From the NCBI GenBank assembly GCA_017515795.1, contig JAFWEE010000011.1:1-32707 (forward strand): 32,707 nt of DNA, written 5' to 3'. Under the pieces are notes generated by a model. The model saw only the letters and a program-made list of their open reading frames with translations. It was not told the DNA's origin and did not search any database. The number at the start of each line of letters is the position of its first letter. Positions within the stretch are counted from its first letter, which is position 1. The DNA is from Bacilli bacterium (lineage in GTDB: Bacteria; Bacillota_I; Bacilli_A; RF39; UBA660). This document shows positions 1-6,907 of this stretch, in pieces. The position numbers and the translations under genes are program-made.

Positions 1-1134
1 TTAGAAGAAGTTTCCGGACTTTCTAAATCAGATGCTAAAAAAATGATTATGGACAAAGTTAAAGAAACTATGTCTAAAGAAATAGCTAGTTATATTAAAG
101 AAGAAGAAAACAAAGCTAAGTTAGATGTTGATAGAAAAGCTAAAGATCTATTAGTATCTACTATGGAAAAGTTTTCATCTGATGTAACTAACGAAGCTAC
201 TGTATCAGTAATTACTTTACCTAATGATGAAATGAAAGGTAGATTAATTGGTAGAGAAGGTAGAAATATAAGAACAATTGAAGCTGTTACTGGTGTAGAT
301 TTAATTATTGATGATACTCCAGAAGCTATTGTTATTTCATCATTTGATCCACTTAGAAGAGAAATAGCTAAAGTAACAATAGAAGCTTTAATTAAAGATG
401 GAAGAATACATCCAGGAAGAATTGAAGAATTATATGATAAGACTTGTGAGGACTTCAAAACTAAGATTAGAGAAAAAGGTGAAGAAGCTTTATTCAAGTT
501 AAAACTTGGTACTATGGATCCAGAACTTGTTTATACTGTTGGTAGACTTCATTATAGAACTAGTTATGGACAAAATGTATTACAACATTCAATCGAAGTA
601 GCTAATCTATGCGGTATTATGGCCGGTGAAATTGGTGAAAATGTTACACTTGCAAAAAGAGCAGGATTACTTCATGATATTGGTAAAGCAATAGACTTTG
701 AAGTAGAAGGATCACATGTTGATATTGGAGCTGATTTAGCTAAGAAATATAAAGAAGATCCAGTAGTACTTAATGCAATTATGTCTCACCATGGAGATTG
801 TGCTCAAACTAGTATAATATCTGCCCTTGTTCAAATTGCAGACTCTATTAGTTCAAGTAGACCTGGTGCTAGAAATGATTCATTAGAAAACTATATCAAG
901 AGATTAGAGCAATTAGAAGAAATAGCTAACTCTCATGATGGAATAGATAAAACATATGCAGTTCAAGCTGGTAGAGAACTTAGAGTAGTTGTTAAACCAG
1001 AAAAAATAGATGAACTTGGATCTGTTACTTTAGCTAGAACTATTAAAGATGAAATTGAAGAAAAACTTCAATATCCTGGTACTATTAAAGTAATTATTAT
1101 TAGAGAAACAAGAGCAATCGAAGAAGCAAAATAA
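1..1134 (+). CDS. rny: Ribonuclease Y, 3' part (5' end outside window)
   Basis: Endoribonuclease that starts mRNA decay at the inner face of the membrane. The reading frame is open from base 1, so the gene is cut by the window edge; 377 residues are present of a usual ~520. Missing are the N-terminal membrane helix and most of the coiled coil, whose charged end is still visible at the start. A KH RNA-binding domain follows, with the GRLIGREGRNIR motif. An HD phosphohydrolase domain comes next: LHDIGKA supplies the catalytic His-Asp pair, and MSHHGD is another metal-site motif. The C-terminal tail is typical of the family. The gene ends in a hairpin terminator shared with the convergent nfu gene. 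Recognition is secure; only the N-terminus cannot be judged. Confidence 0.97.
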   Translation, partial: LEEVSGLSKSDAKKMIMDKVKETMSKEIASYIKEEENKAKLDVDRKAKDLLVSTMEKFSSDVTNEATVSVITLPNDEMKGRLIGREGRNIRTIEAVTGVDLIIDDTPEAIVISSFDPLRREIAKVTIEALIKDGRIHPGRIEELYDKTCEDFKTKIREKGEEALFKLKLGTMDPELVYTVGRLHYRTSYGQNVLQHSIEVANLCGIMAGEIGENVTLAKRAGLLHDIGKAIDFEVEGSHVDIGADLAKKYKEDPVVLNAIMSHHGDCAQTSIISALVQIADSISSSRPGARNDSLENYIKRLEQLEEIANSHDGIDKTYAVQAGRELRVVVKPEKIDELGSVTLARTIKDEIEEKLQYPGTIKVIIIRETRAIEEAK

Positions 1135-1160
1135 AAAGAAGACTTAGTCTTCTTTTTTTT
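1133..1160. terminator. Bidirectional terminator between rny and nfu
   Basis: Inverted repeat AAGAAGAC-TTA-GTCTTCTT with an A-run on the left and a T-run on the right, so it can end transcription from both sides. The TTA loop is itself the TAA stop codon of the minus-strand nfu gene. Confidence 0.9.
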
Positions 1161-1386
1161 CTTTTACTACCTCAACTGCTATTACTTCAGGTATTTCAGA
1201 AGTAAGTATAGTTTCCACAGTATCAGTTATTTCTGTATCTGCTAATGCACAATCTGCACAAGCACCAGATATTTTTATATATACAATACCATCTTCATAT
1301 TTGACAAACTGAACATCTCCACCGTCTCCTATCATATATGGTCTAATTTTTTCAATAATATATTTTATGTGATCAATTATTTCCAT
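1144..1386 (-). CDS. NifU C-terminal-domain (Nfu) Fe-S scaffold protein
   Basis: An 80-residue protein made only of the Nfu domain, which holds a [4Fe-4S] cluster and passes it to target proteins. Visible marks are the IRPYMIGDGGDVQFV stretch typical of Nfu and the cluster-binding pair C43-x2-C46 (GACADCAL). The ATG at 1386-1384 is chosen because GGAGGAAATT lies just before it. An in-frame start 27 bases upstream would fall at the predicted -10 box. The protein lacks the A-type N-terminal domain of E. coli NfuA and matches the short Nfu form seen in Gram-positive bacteria. It stands alone, 8.7 kb from the suf operon that it probably serves. Confidence 0.9.
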   Translation of the reverse strand: MEIIDHIKYIIEKIRPYMIGDGGDVQFVKYEDGIVYIKISGACADCALADTEITDTVETILTSEIPEVIAVEVVKEKKED

Positions 1387-1404
1387 AATTTCCTCCGTAA
1401 ATAA

Positions 1405-1433
1405 ATTATACATTTTTTTAAATAAATATTCAA
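1405..1433 (-). promoter_or_regulatory. Promoter of nfu
   Basis: Minus-strand TTGAAT (1433-1428), 17-base spacer, TATAAT (1410-1405) preceded by TG. It lies 18 bases upstream of the nfu start and back to back with the promoter of the S1-domain gene. Confidence 0.7.
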
Positions 1434-1447
1434 TATTAATAAATATA

Positions 1448-1456
1448 TGTTATAAT
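1448..1456 (+). promoter_or_regulatory. Extended -10 promoter of the S1-domain gene
   Basis: TGT-TATAAT, a perfect extended -10, about 20 bases before the start codon. The -35 region is poor, as is common with extended -10 promoters. Confidence 0.65.
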
Positions 1457-1476
1457 ACTTCCAAGGACGGCGCTTT

Positions 1477-1818
1477 ATGAAGGTTAATGAAATAGTAAAA
1501 GTAGAGGTTACTTCTATTAAACCTTATGGAGCATTTATAAAAAGTGGTAATTACACAGGATTAATCCATGTTTCTATGATTAATGGTAATTATATTAAAA
1601 ATATTAATGATTATTTTTATGTAGGACAAGAATTATATGCTAAAGTAACAGAAGTAGATGATAAAAGTAAGCATATATCTTTGAGTTTAAAGGAATTAGG
1701 ACTTCATTTAAATGAAAAAGAAAACAAATTATATGAAACAAAGAAGGGTTTTGCTACCTTGGAAAAAATGCTTCCTGATTGGATAGAAGAAACACTTGAA
1801 GAATTAGAAAATAAATAA
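1477..1818 (+). CDS. S1 RNA-binding domain protein (CvfD/YugI, GSP13-like)
   Basis: A 113-residue protein whose first ~75 residues form one S1 OB-fold: VNEIVKVEVTSIKPYGAFI, then GLIHVSMI, and VGQELYAKVTEVDDKSKHISLSLK. The C-terminal ~35 residues are charged and helical. Single-S1 proteins of this size in Bacillota (YugI/GSP13, CvfD) bind RNA or ribosomes and act as post-transcriptional regulators; that role here is inferred from the family. The ribosome site is weak (AAGGA about 10 bases before ATG). It is monocistronic, between the nfu divergent promoter and the first tRNA operon. Confidence 0.85.
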   Translation: MKVNEIVKVEVTSIKPYGAFIKSGNYTGLIHVSMINGNYIKNINDYFYVGQELYAKVTEVDDKSKHISLSLKELGLHLNEKENKLYETKKGFATLEKMLPDWIEETLEELENK

Positions 1819-1840
1819 ATAAAAAAATTGTTAAAATACA

Positions 1841-1869
1841 TTGACAATACTTGATATCAATGGTATATT
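1841..1869 (+). promoter_or_regulatory. Strong promoter of the first tRNA operon, with dyads
   Basis: Consensus TTGACA (1841-1846), 17-base spacer, TATATT (1864-1869) with TGG before it. The spacer holds the perfect 10-base palindrome TTGATATCAA (1851-1860). The whole core is flanked by TTGACAAT (1841-1848) and its inverse ATTGTCAA (1874-1881). Confidence 0.85.
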
Positions 1870-1888
1870 TGTAATTGTCAATGTTTAT

Positions 1889-1965
1889 GGATTCTTAGCT
1901 CAGTTGGTTAGAGCATCTGCCTTACAAGCAGGAGGTCGAAGGTTCGAGTCCCTCAGAGTCCACCA
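1889..1965 (+). tRNA. tRNA-Val (anticodon TAC)
   Basis: Full cloverleaf with encoded CCA. The acceptor GGATTCT/AGAGTCC pairs with one G-U. The anticodon loop is CTTACAA. The T-stem GAAGG/CCCTC has an A-C mismatch at position 51:63. Confidence 0.95.
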
Positions 1966-1970
1966 TGGAT

Positions 1971-2046
<76 letters not shown>

Positions 2047-2055
2047 TTTTTATAT

Positions 2056-2139
2056 GGGAAGATAGCGAAGTGGCTAAACGCGGCAGACTGTAAATCTGCT
2101 CCTTCGGGTTCGGTGGTTCGAATCCACCTCTTCCCACCA
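2056..2139 (+). tRNA. tRNA-Tyr (anticodon GTA)
   Basis: Class II tRNA with a long variable arm. Acceptor GGGAAGA/TCTTCCC, anticodon loop CTGTAAA, T-stem GGTGG/CCACC, encoded CCA. Confidence 0.96.
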
Positions 2140-2143
2140 GGAT

Positions 2144-2218
2144 TGCCTTGTAGCCAAGTGGTAAGGCATCAGACTTTGACTCTGACATGCGGTAGTTCGA
2201 ATCTACCCAAGGCAGCCA
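2144..2218 (+). tRNA. tRNA-Gln (anticodon TTG)
   Basis: Acceptor TGCCTTG/CAAGGCA with the U1-A72 pair typical of bacterial tRNA-Gln. Anticodon stem TCAGA/TCTGA around CTTTGAC, discriminator G, encoded CCA. Confidence 0.95.
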
Positions 2219-2232
2219 TTTTTAATGTTTAT

Positions 2233-2308
2233 GTCCTGTTAGCTCAGTCGGTAGAGCACTTGACTTTTAATCAAGGGGTCATGCGTTCAAGTCGCATACA
2301 GGACACCA
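2233..2308 (+). tRNA. tRNA-Lys (anticodon TTT)
   Basis: Perfectly paired cloverleaf. Acceptor GTCCTGT/ACAGGAC, anticodon stem CTTGA/TCAAG around CTTTTAA, T-stem ATGCG/CGCAT, encoded CCA. Last tRNA of the first operon. Confidence 0.97.
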
Positions 2309-2316
2309 TTTTAAAA

Positions 2317-2342
2317 AATACTAGGTTTTACCTAGTTTTTTT
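2317..2342 (+). terminator. Terminator of the first tRNA operon
   Basis: Stem ACTAGGT/ACCTAGT with a TTT loop, followed by seven T residues, directly after tRNA-Lys. Confidence 0.9.
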
Positions 2343-2365
2343 GTTATTAAAATTATAAAAAAGTA

Positions 2366-2394
2366 TTGCAAAATAAATAAAAATATATTACAAT
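2366..2394 (+). promoter_or_regulatory. Promoter of the second tRNA operon
   Basis: TTGCAA (2366-2371), 17-base spacer, TACAAT (2389-2394), 27 bases upstream of tRNA-Leu. It follows the terminator of the first cluster, so the two clusters are separate transcription units. Confidence 0.8.
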
Positions 2395-2421
2395 TAAGAA
2401 GTCCAAGCAATTGGGAGATGT

Positions 2422-2510
2422 GCTCTAGTGGCGGAATTGGTAGACGCACAGGACTTAAAATCCTGCGTGAGTCAAATCACGTGCCGGTTCAAGTCCGGCC
2501 TGGAGCACCA
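2422..2510 (+). tRNA. tRNA-Leu (anticodon TAA)
   Basis: Class II tRNA. Acceptor GCTCTAG/CTGGAGC, anticodon stem CAGGA/TCCTG around CTTAAAA, long variable arm, T-stem GCCGG/CCGGC, encoded CCA. Confidence 0.95.
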
Positions 2511-2514
2511 CTTT

Positions 2515-2607
2515 GGAGAAGTACCCAAGTCTGGCTGAAGGGACCGGTCTTGAAAACCGGGAGGTCGGGTAACCGGCGCAGGGGTTCGAATCCCTTCTTC
2601 TCCGCCA
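2515..2607 (+). tRNA. tRNA-Ser (anticodon TGA)
   Basis: Class II tRNA. Acceptor GGAGAAG/CTTCTCC, anticodon stem CCGGT/ACCGG around CTTGAAA, a long GC-rich variable arm, discriminator G, encoded CCA. Confidence 0.95.
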
Positions 2608-2622
2608 TTTTAAAATATATAT

Positions 2623-2699
2623 CGCGGGATGGAGCAGTCTGGAAGCTCGTCGGGCTCATAACCCGAAGGTCGTTGGTTCAAATCCAACTCCCGCAACCA
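2623..2699 (+). tRNA. Initiator tRNA-fMet (anticodon CAT)
   Basis: Anticodon loop CTCATAA on a stem ending in GGG/CCC, and a C1-A72 mismatch in the acceptor (CGCGGGA/TCCCGCA). These two hallmarks identify the initiator rather than the elongator. CCA is encoded. Confidence 0.96.
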
Positions 2700-2701
2700 T
2701 T

Positions 2702-2777
2702 GGTTCCGTGGTGTAGTGGTTAACACGTCTGCCTGTCACGCAGAAGATCGAGGGTTCAAGTCCCTTCGGAACCGCCA
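2702..2777 (+). tRNA. tRNA-Asp (anticodon GTC)
   Basis: Acceptor GGTTCCG/CGGAACC, anticodon stem TCTGC/GCAGA around CTGTCAC, discriminator G, encoded CCA. Confidence 0.96.
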
Positions 2778-2790
2778 TTTTTTTTATGTT

Positions 2791-2866
2791 GGCTCTATAG
2801 CTCAGTAGGTAGAGCACAGGACTGAAAATCCTGGTGTCGGTGGTTCGATCCCACCTGGAGCCACCA
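2791..2866 (+). tRNA. tRNA-Phe (anticodon GAA)
   Basis: Acceptor GGCTCTA/TGGAGCC, anticodon stem with loop CTGAAAA, T-stem GGTGG/CCACC, encoded CCA. Last tRNA of the second operon. Confidence 0.96.
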
Positions 2867-2876
2867 TTTAATAAAT

Positions 2877-2902
2877 AAACTAGATTTTTATCTAGTTTTT
2901 TT
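2877..2902 (+). terminator. Terminator of the second tRNA operon
   Basis: Stem ACTAGAT/ATCTAGT with a TTTT loop and a following T-run. Nearly the same sequence as the terminator of the first tRNA operon. Confidence 0.9.
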
Positions 2903-2921
2903 ATTTTTTATATAATAAATA

Positions 2922-2930
2922 TGTTATAAT
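2922..2930 (+). promoter_or_regulatory. Extended -10 promoter of the envelope operon
   Basis: TGT-TATAAT 25 bases before the sulfatase-fold gene; no clear -35. It follows the tRNA terminator, so this gene starts its own unit. Confidence 0.65.
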
Positions 2931-2954
2931 TATTTGTGTTAGTAGAGGTTAAAT

Positions 2955-4574
2955 ATGAAAAAAGTATTATTAAGATTATTACCAGTTTTTATTGTGTCAT
3001 TTGTTTTATCATTTATGATGATAATATACGAACCAACATTATTATTTATATCTAGTTTTGAAGATTTTTGGTTTACTTTTGGAATGATGTTGAAAATGAA
3101 TATAGTATTATTTTTAATAGCATTCATTTTATTATCTTTATTTGGTATTGGATTATATTACCTAGGTAAGAAGATTAATAAAGAATGGATTATAAATATT
3201 TATTTAATCTTATTATCTTCAGGATTCTTATTCTTTTATATACAAGGAAATTATTTTTCAAGTAAACTACCAATATTAGATGGGTCTCCAATTGAATGGG
3301 GTAGTTTTAAACTAGAATCTATTATTTCAGTTTTATTAGTTATTTTTGCTCTTGGTTTAAATATAGTTTTATATAAAAAGAAAAAAGATATTTATAATAA
3401 GATTGTATCTTATATAGCAGTAATAATTTTTGTATTATTATTAACAGGTTTAATACCATCTATTATTAAGAATAAAAGTGCTTTAAATAGTACAGTTAAA
3501 TGTACTTCATCACTTGAAAATATTAATAAATTGTCTTCTAATAAGAACTTTTTAATACTTGTTGTTGATATGTTAGATTCAAGAACATTTGCAAAAGTAT
3601 TAAAGGAAGAGAATAAAGAAGATTTATTTAAAGACTTTACTTATTATCCTGATACTTTATCAGCATATTCTTATACAAGAGAATCTATTCCATTTATGAT
3701 GTCTGGAAAATGGTATGAATTAGATGGAGAATACTCTGATTATTATAATGATTCATTTGATAATTCACCTTTATTAAAAAGATTAAGAAAAGAAGATTAT
3801 GATATTAATATTTATGAACAAGATATGCAATGGACAAGTAAGAAATGTTTAGATGTTAATAATATGAATATGTCTTCATATAAAGTTAGTTTATTTTCAT
3901 TTGCAAAACAAGAATCTAAATATTTAATATTTAAATATTTTCCATATCCTTTAAAAAGATTTTCTAAAATATTAACTATGAATTTTAATTCTATTAGAGA
4001 AAATACTTTTGAAGCTGATAATAAAGTAGTATTTAATACATTAGATGATATTGAATTACAAGATAACAATTATTTCCAATTTATTCATATTGATGGAGGA
4101 CATTATCCATGGAATATGGATGAAAACTTTAATATAGTAGAAAATAGTACTTATGAAGATAAGATTAAGGCTTCTATTAAAGTAATAGATAAATATTTAA
4201 CAAGAATTAAAGATAGTGGTCAATATGATAATACTGCTATTATTGTATTAGCAGACCATGGTACAAATGGTTGGGAATACACAGGAAGACAGAATCCATC
4301 ATTATATATTAAAGGAATTAATGAACATCATGATAGTATGATTATATCTGATAAGAAAGTATCACAAGTGGATCTTGTAGATAGTATTTATGATGATTTA
4401 CTTGATGGAAAAACTAGTGAAGAGTTATTAAAAGATATAGGTACAGATAGAGTAAGAAGACATCTTTGGTATAAAGATATGACTTATGATAAATACTTTG
4501 AACAAACAACTGATGGAAATGCTTGGGATACAGATAATCTTAAAAATACAGGCACAATATACGAAAGAAAATAG
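2955..4574 (+). CDS. Membrane-anchored sulfatase/alkaline-phosphatase-fold enzyme
   Basis: A 539-residue protein with about five hydrophobic helices in residues 5-170, then a large extracytoplasmic domain of the alkaline phosphatase superfamily. Metal-site signs are VVDMLD (D205), a probable nucleophile T241 in YSYTRESIPFMMSG, HIDGGHYPW (H383) and LADHG (D434, H435). The layout resembles LTA synthase and other phosphoglycerol or phosphoethanolamine transferases, but the primary motifs differ from LtaS, so the substrate is not known. RBS AGAGG. It heads a three-gene operon, 8 bases before a gene with a TagF-like domain. Both neighbours suggest a glycerol-phosphate or similar phosphodiester modification of the envelope; this is inference. 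Confidence 0.8.
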   Translation: MKKVLLRLLPVFIVSFVLSFMMIIYEPTLLFISSFEDFWFTFGMMLKMNIVLFLIAFILLSLFGIGLYYLGKKINKEWIINIYLILLSSGFLFFYIQGNYFSSKLPILDGSPIEWGSFKLESIISVLLVIFALGLNIVLYKKKKDIYNKIVSYIAVIIFVLLLTGLIPSIIKNKSALNSTVKCTSSLENINKLSSNKNFLILVVDMLDSRTFAKVLKEENKEDLFKDFTYYPDTLSAYSYTRESIPFMMSGKWYELDGEYSDYYNDSFDNSPLLKRLRKEDYDINIYEQDMQWTSKKCLDVNNMNMSSYKVSLFSFAKQESKYLIFKYFPYPLKRFSKILTMNFNSIRENTFEADNKVVFNTLDDIELQDNNYFQFIHIDGGHYPWNMDENFNIVENSTYEDKIKASIKVIDKYLTRIKDSGQYDNTAIIVLADHGTNGWEYTGRQNPSLYIKGINEHHDSMIISDKKVSQVDLVDSIYDDLLDGKTSEELLKDIGTDRVRRHLWYKDMTYDKYFEQTTDGNAWDTDNLKNTGTIYERK

Positions 4575-4582
4575 GTGAGATT

Positions 4583-6634
4583 ATGTTTTTGGTAGACATT
4601 TTAGGAAAGATAATGAGATTTTGCTATAACATATTTAATAATTATGGATTAGCAATTATCTTATTCACATTTATAAGCAAGATTGTATTATTACCAATTT
4701 CAATTTGGGTTCAAAAGAATTCAATTAAGATGGTAAAAATGCAACCAGAAATTAATAAGATTAAAATAAAATATTTTGGAGATAAAGATAAGATAGCAGA
4801 TGAAACATCTAAATTATATAAGAAAGAAAAGTATAATGCATTAGTATCTTTAATACCTTTATTTATTCAAATACTATTATTAATGGGATTAGTTAGTGTA
4901 ATTAATCATCCATTAGATTATATTTTAAACTTTAAAGATGAAACTACTACAAGAGCAGTTGAAACAATGATGAAAAATCATAAAGAAGTAGATAAAGATT
5001 CATCATCAAAGGAATTAGTAGTAGTTAATGATATTAAAACAAATAATATTGATTATAGTAAAGACTTAACTACTAAAGAAATAGATAAAGTTAAAGATTT
5101 AAAAATGAATTTTTCAAAGTTTGATTTAAGTTGGGTAGCTGTTCAAAAGAAAGGTATAGCATGGCTTATTCCTTTAATAGCAGGCTTAAGTGCACTAATA
5201 CTTTGTATTGGTCAAAATATGATGAATGTTCTTCAAAAAGAACAAGGAGCATTAAATAAATATGGTATGCTTGCTTTATCTGTTGGATTATCTTTATATT
5301 TAGGTATGTTTGTACCAGCAGGAGTAGCCCTATATTGGACTGCATCAAATATATTTGCAGTTATTCAACAATGGCTATTAAACATATTTATTAATCCAAA
5401 AAAATATGTAGATTATGAAGCATTAGAAACAACAAGTAAAGAATTAAAAGAAATGAATTCTTCTACTAAAGTTAAAAGATCTAGTGAAATGATAAAGAAA
5501 GAAAAACAAGACTATAAAAGATTCTTTTCTGTTGTTAATAAACATTTAGTATTCTATTCAGAATCTAATGGTTTTTATAAATATTATAAAGGTGTAATTG
5601 AATACCTATTAAAGAATACAAATATGACTATTCACTATATAACAAGTGATTATAATGATAATATCTTTAATTTAGAAAAAGAGAATAATCAAATAAAAGC
5701 ATATTATATAGGAGAAAGAAAATTAATTACTCTTATGATGAAAATGGATGCTGATGTAGTTGTTATGACTATGCCAGATCTTGAAACATATCATATTAAG
5801 AGGAGTTATATTAGAAAAGATGTTCATTATGTATATTATCCTCATGGTCAAGGAAGTACTAATTTAACACTTAGATATAAAGCAACATTTAATTATGATA
5901 CTATATTTACAACAGGTAAAGGTCAACAAGATGAAGAAGAGATATTCAATAAAAAGTATAAATTAAATAGAGTATTATTTAAATTTGGTTATCCTCTTTT
6001 AGATGATATGATTGCAAGTTATAAAGAAAAGAAAGAATCTAAAAAGAAAACTATTCTTATTGCACCATCATGGCAAAAAGATAATATAGTAGACCTATGC
6101 TTAGAAGACATATTAGATAATATAAAGGATGAAGACTATAATGTTATAGTTAGACCTCATCCACAACAAGTAAGACATAAAAAAGAATACTTTGAACAAA
6201 TGAAAGAAAAGTATTCTAATAATGAAAATATTGAAATTCAAACAGATTTTTCAAAAACAAATACAGTATTTGATTCTGATTTAGTAATTACAGATTGGTC
6301 TGATATTGGTTTTGAATATGCTTTTACAACTAAAAAACCAGTATTATATATTAATACTCCAATGAAAGTAATGAATCCAAATTATAAGGATATTGATATA
6401 GTTCCATTAAATGTATGGGCGAGAGATAAAATAGGAAAATCATTAGATGTAAAAGATTTAAATAAAACAAAAGATACAATTAGAGAACTATTGAAAGATA
6501 AAGATAAATATAGTAAAATTATTACAAAAGTAATGAATGAATATGTATACAACATAGGAAACAGTTCTGAAGTTGGTGCAAATTATATCATTGATTTAAT
6601 TCAAAAGAAAATAAAGGAGAAGAAAGATAAATGA
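4583..6634 (+). CDS. YidC/Oxa1-like insertase fused to CDP-glycerol glycerophosphotransferase (TagF/TagB-like) domain
   Basis: A 683-residue two-domain protein. Residues ~10-270 match YidC/Oxa1: NYGLAIILFTFISKIVLLPIS; KMQPEINKIKIKY with a basic cytoplasmic hairpin; IPLFIQILL; and the signature VPAGVALYWTASNIFAVIQQ. The groove arginine is replaced by K33, and an ~80-residue hydrophilic stretch (110-190) is inserted. Residues ~318-683 are a cytoplasmic glycerophosphotransferase domain: YYPHGQG (H421), FGYPLLD, APSWQ, RPHPQ (H526) and ITDWSDIGFEYA. Both halves are in one continuous frame with no internal ribosome site that I can see. Known TagF enzymes attach to the membrane by amphipathic helices, so an insertase-type anchor is unusual. 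Function is not established: it may polymerise glycerol phosphate at the membrane or couple a precursor to the flanking sulfatase-fold enzyme. Confidence 0.85.
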   Translation: MFLVDILGKIMRFCYNIFNNYGLAIILFTFISKIVLLPISIWVQKNSIKMVKMQPEINKIKIKYFGDKDKIADETSKLYKKEKYNALVSLIPLFIQILLLMGLVSVINHPLDYILNFKDETTTRAVETMMKNHKEVDKDSSSKELVVVNDIKTNNIDYSKDLTTKEIDKVKDLKMNFSKFDLSWVAVQKKGIAWLIPLIAGLSALILCIGQNMMNVLQKEQGALNKYGMLALSVGLSLYLGMFVPAGVALYWTASNIFAVIQQWLLNIFINPKKYVDYEALETTSKELKEMNSSTKVKRSSEMIKKEKQDYKRFFSVVNKHLVFYSESNGFYKYYKGVIEYLLKNTNMTIHYITSDYNDNIFNLEKENNQIKAYYIGERKLITLMMKMDADVVVMTMPDLETYHIKRSYIRKDVHYVYYPHGQGSTNLTLRYKATFNYDTIFTTGKGQQDEEEIFNKKYKLNRVLFKFGYPLLDDMIASYKEKKESKKKTILIAPSWQKDNIVDLCLEDILDNIKDEDYNVIVRPHPQQVRHKKEYFEQMKEKYSNNENIEIQTDFSKTNTVFDSDLVITDWSDIGFEYAFTTKKPVLYINTPMKVMNPNYKDIDIVPLNVWARDKIGKSLDVKDLNKTKDTIRELLKDKDKYSKIITKVMNEYVYNIGNSSEVGANYIIDLIQKKIKEKKDK

Positions 6635-6828
6635 TGAATACATTATATATTGATCCATCTGTTATGACATATGCTATTCAAGCAATTGCAGGTATAGTTA
6701 TAGCTATTGGTGCAACTGTTGGAATAATATGGAGAAAATCAAAAAAGAAAGTTTCTAAAACTCTTGGAATTGATGAAAATAAGAATAAAGAAGTAGAATC
6801 AGATGAAATAATAGTTAAAAAAGACTAA
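6631..6828 (+). CDS. Small single-helix membrane protein of the envelope operon
   Basis: A 65-residue protein with a short N-terminus containing YIDPSVM, one hydrophobic helix (~13-33), then a basic patch (WRKSKKKVSK) and an acidic tail, so the C-terminus should be cytoplasmic. Its ATG overlaps the stop of the fusion gene (ATGA), and AAGGAGA lies 10 bases upstream inside that gene, so translation is coupled. From memory, short proteins starting with a YIDPG-like motif occur beside sulfatase-type envelope genes in Clostridia; I cannot confirm that here. It may be an accessory subunit of the fusion enzyme. The biochemical role is unknown. Confidence 0.75.
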   Translation: MMNTLYIDPSVMTYAIQAIAGIVIAIGATVGIIWRKSKKKVSKTLGIDENKNKEVESDEIIVKKD

Positions 6829-6845
6829 TCAATAGTCTTTTTTTA
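6817..6845 (+). terminator. Terminator of the envelope operon
   Basis: Stem AAGACTA/TAGTCTT with loop ATCAA and a run of T. The TAA stop of the small protein lies at the loop edge. Confidence 0.9.
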
Positions 6846-6875
6846 TTGCTTATTATTGTTATTTCATTGTATAAT
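6846..6875 (+). promoter_or_regulatory. Promoter of the HelD-like gene
   Basis: TTGCTT (6846-6851), 18-base spacer, TATAAT (6870-6875). The predicted start of transcription falls at about 6882, which rules out an in-frame ATG at 6881 as the translation start. Confidence 0.65.
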
Positions 6876-6907
6876 ATATAATGGTTTTAAAAAACGGGGT
6901 GGTAAAA

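Noticed and set aside
90-497. Antisense 135-codon frame inside rny
   Set aside because: The plus strand codes for conserved KH-domain sequence; the antisense frame has no ribosome site or promoter and a shadow-like composition.
2113-2723. Open frames of 81 and 101 codons over the tRNA clusters (2113-2358 and 2418-2723, plus strand)
   Set aside because: They run through well-paired tRNA genes, have no ribosome site and no protein-like composition; the tRNAs explain the sequence fully.
2317-2902. Near-identical ACTAG(G/A)T hairpins after both tRNA operons as a mobile repeat
   Set aside because: Both are simple terminators with short stems; similarity of 7 bases is explained by function and composition.
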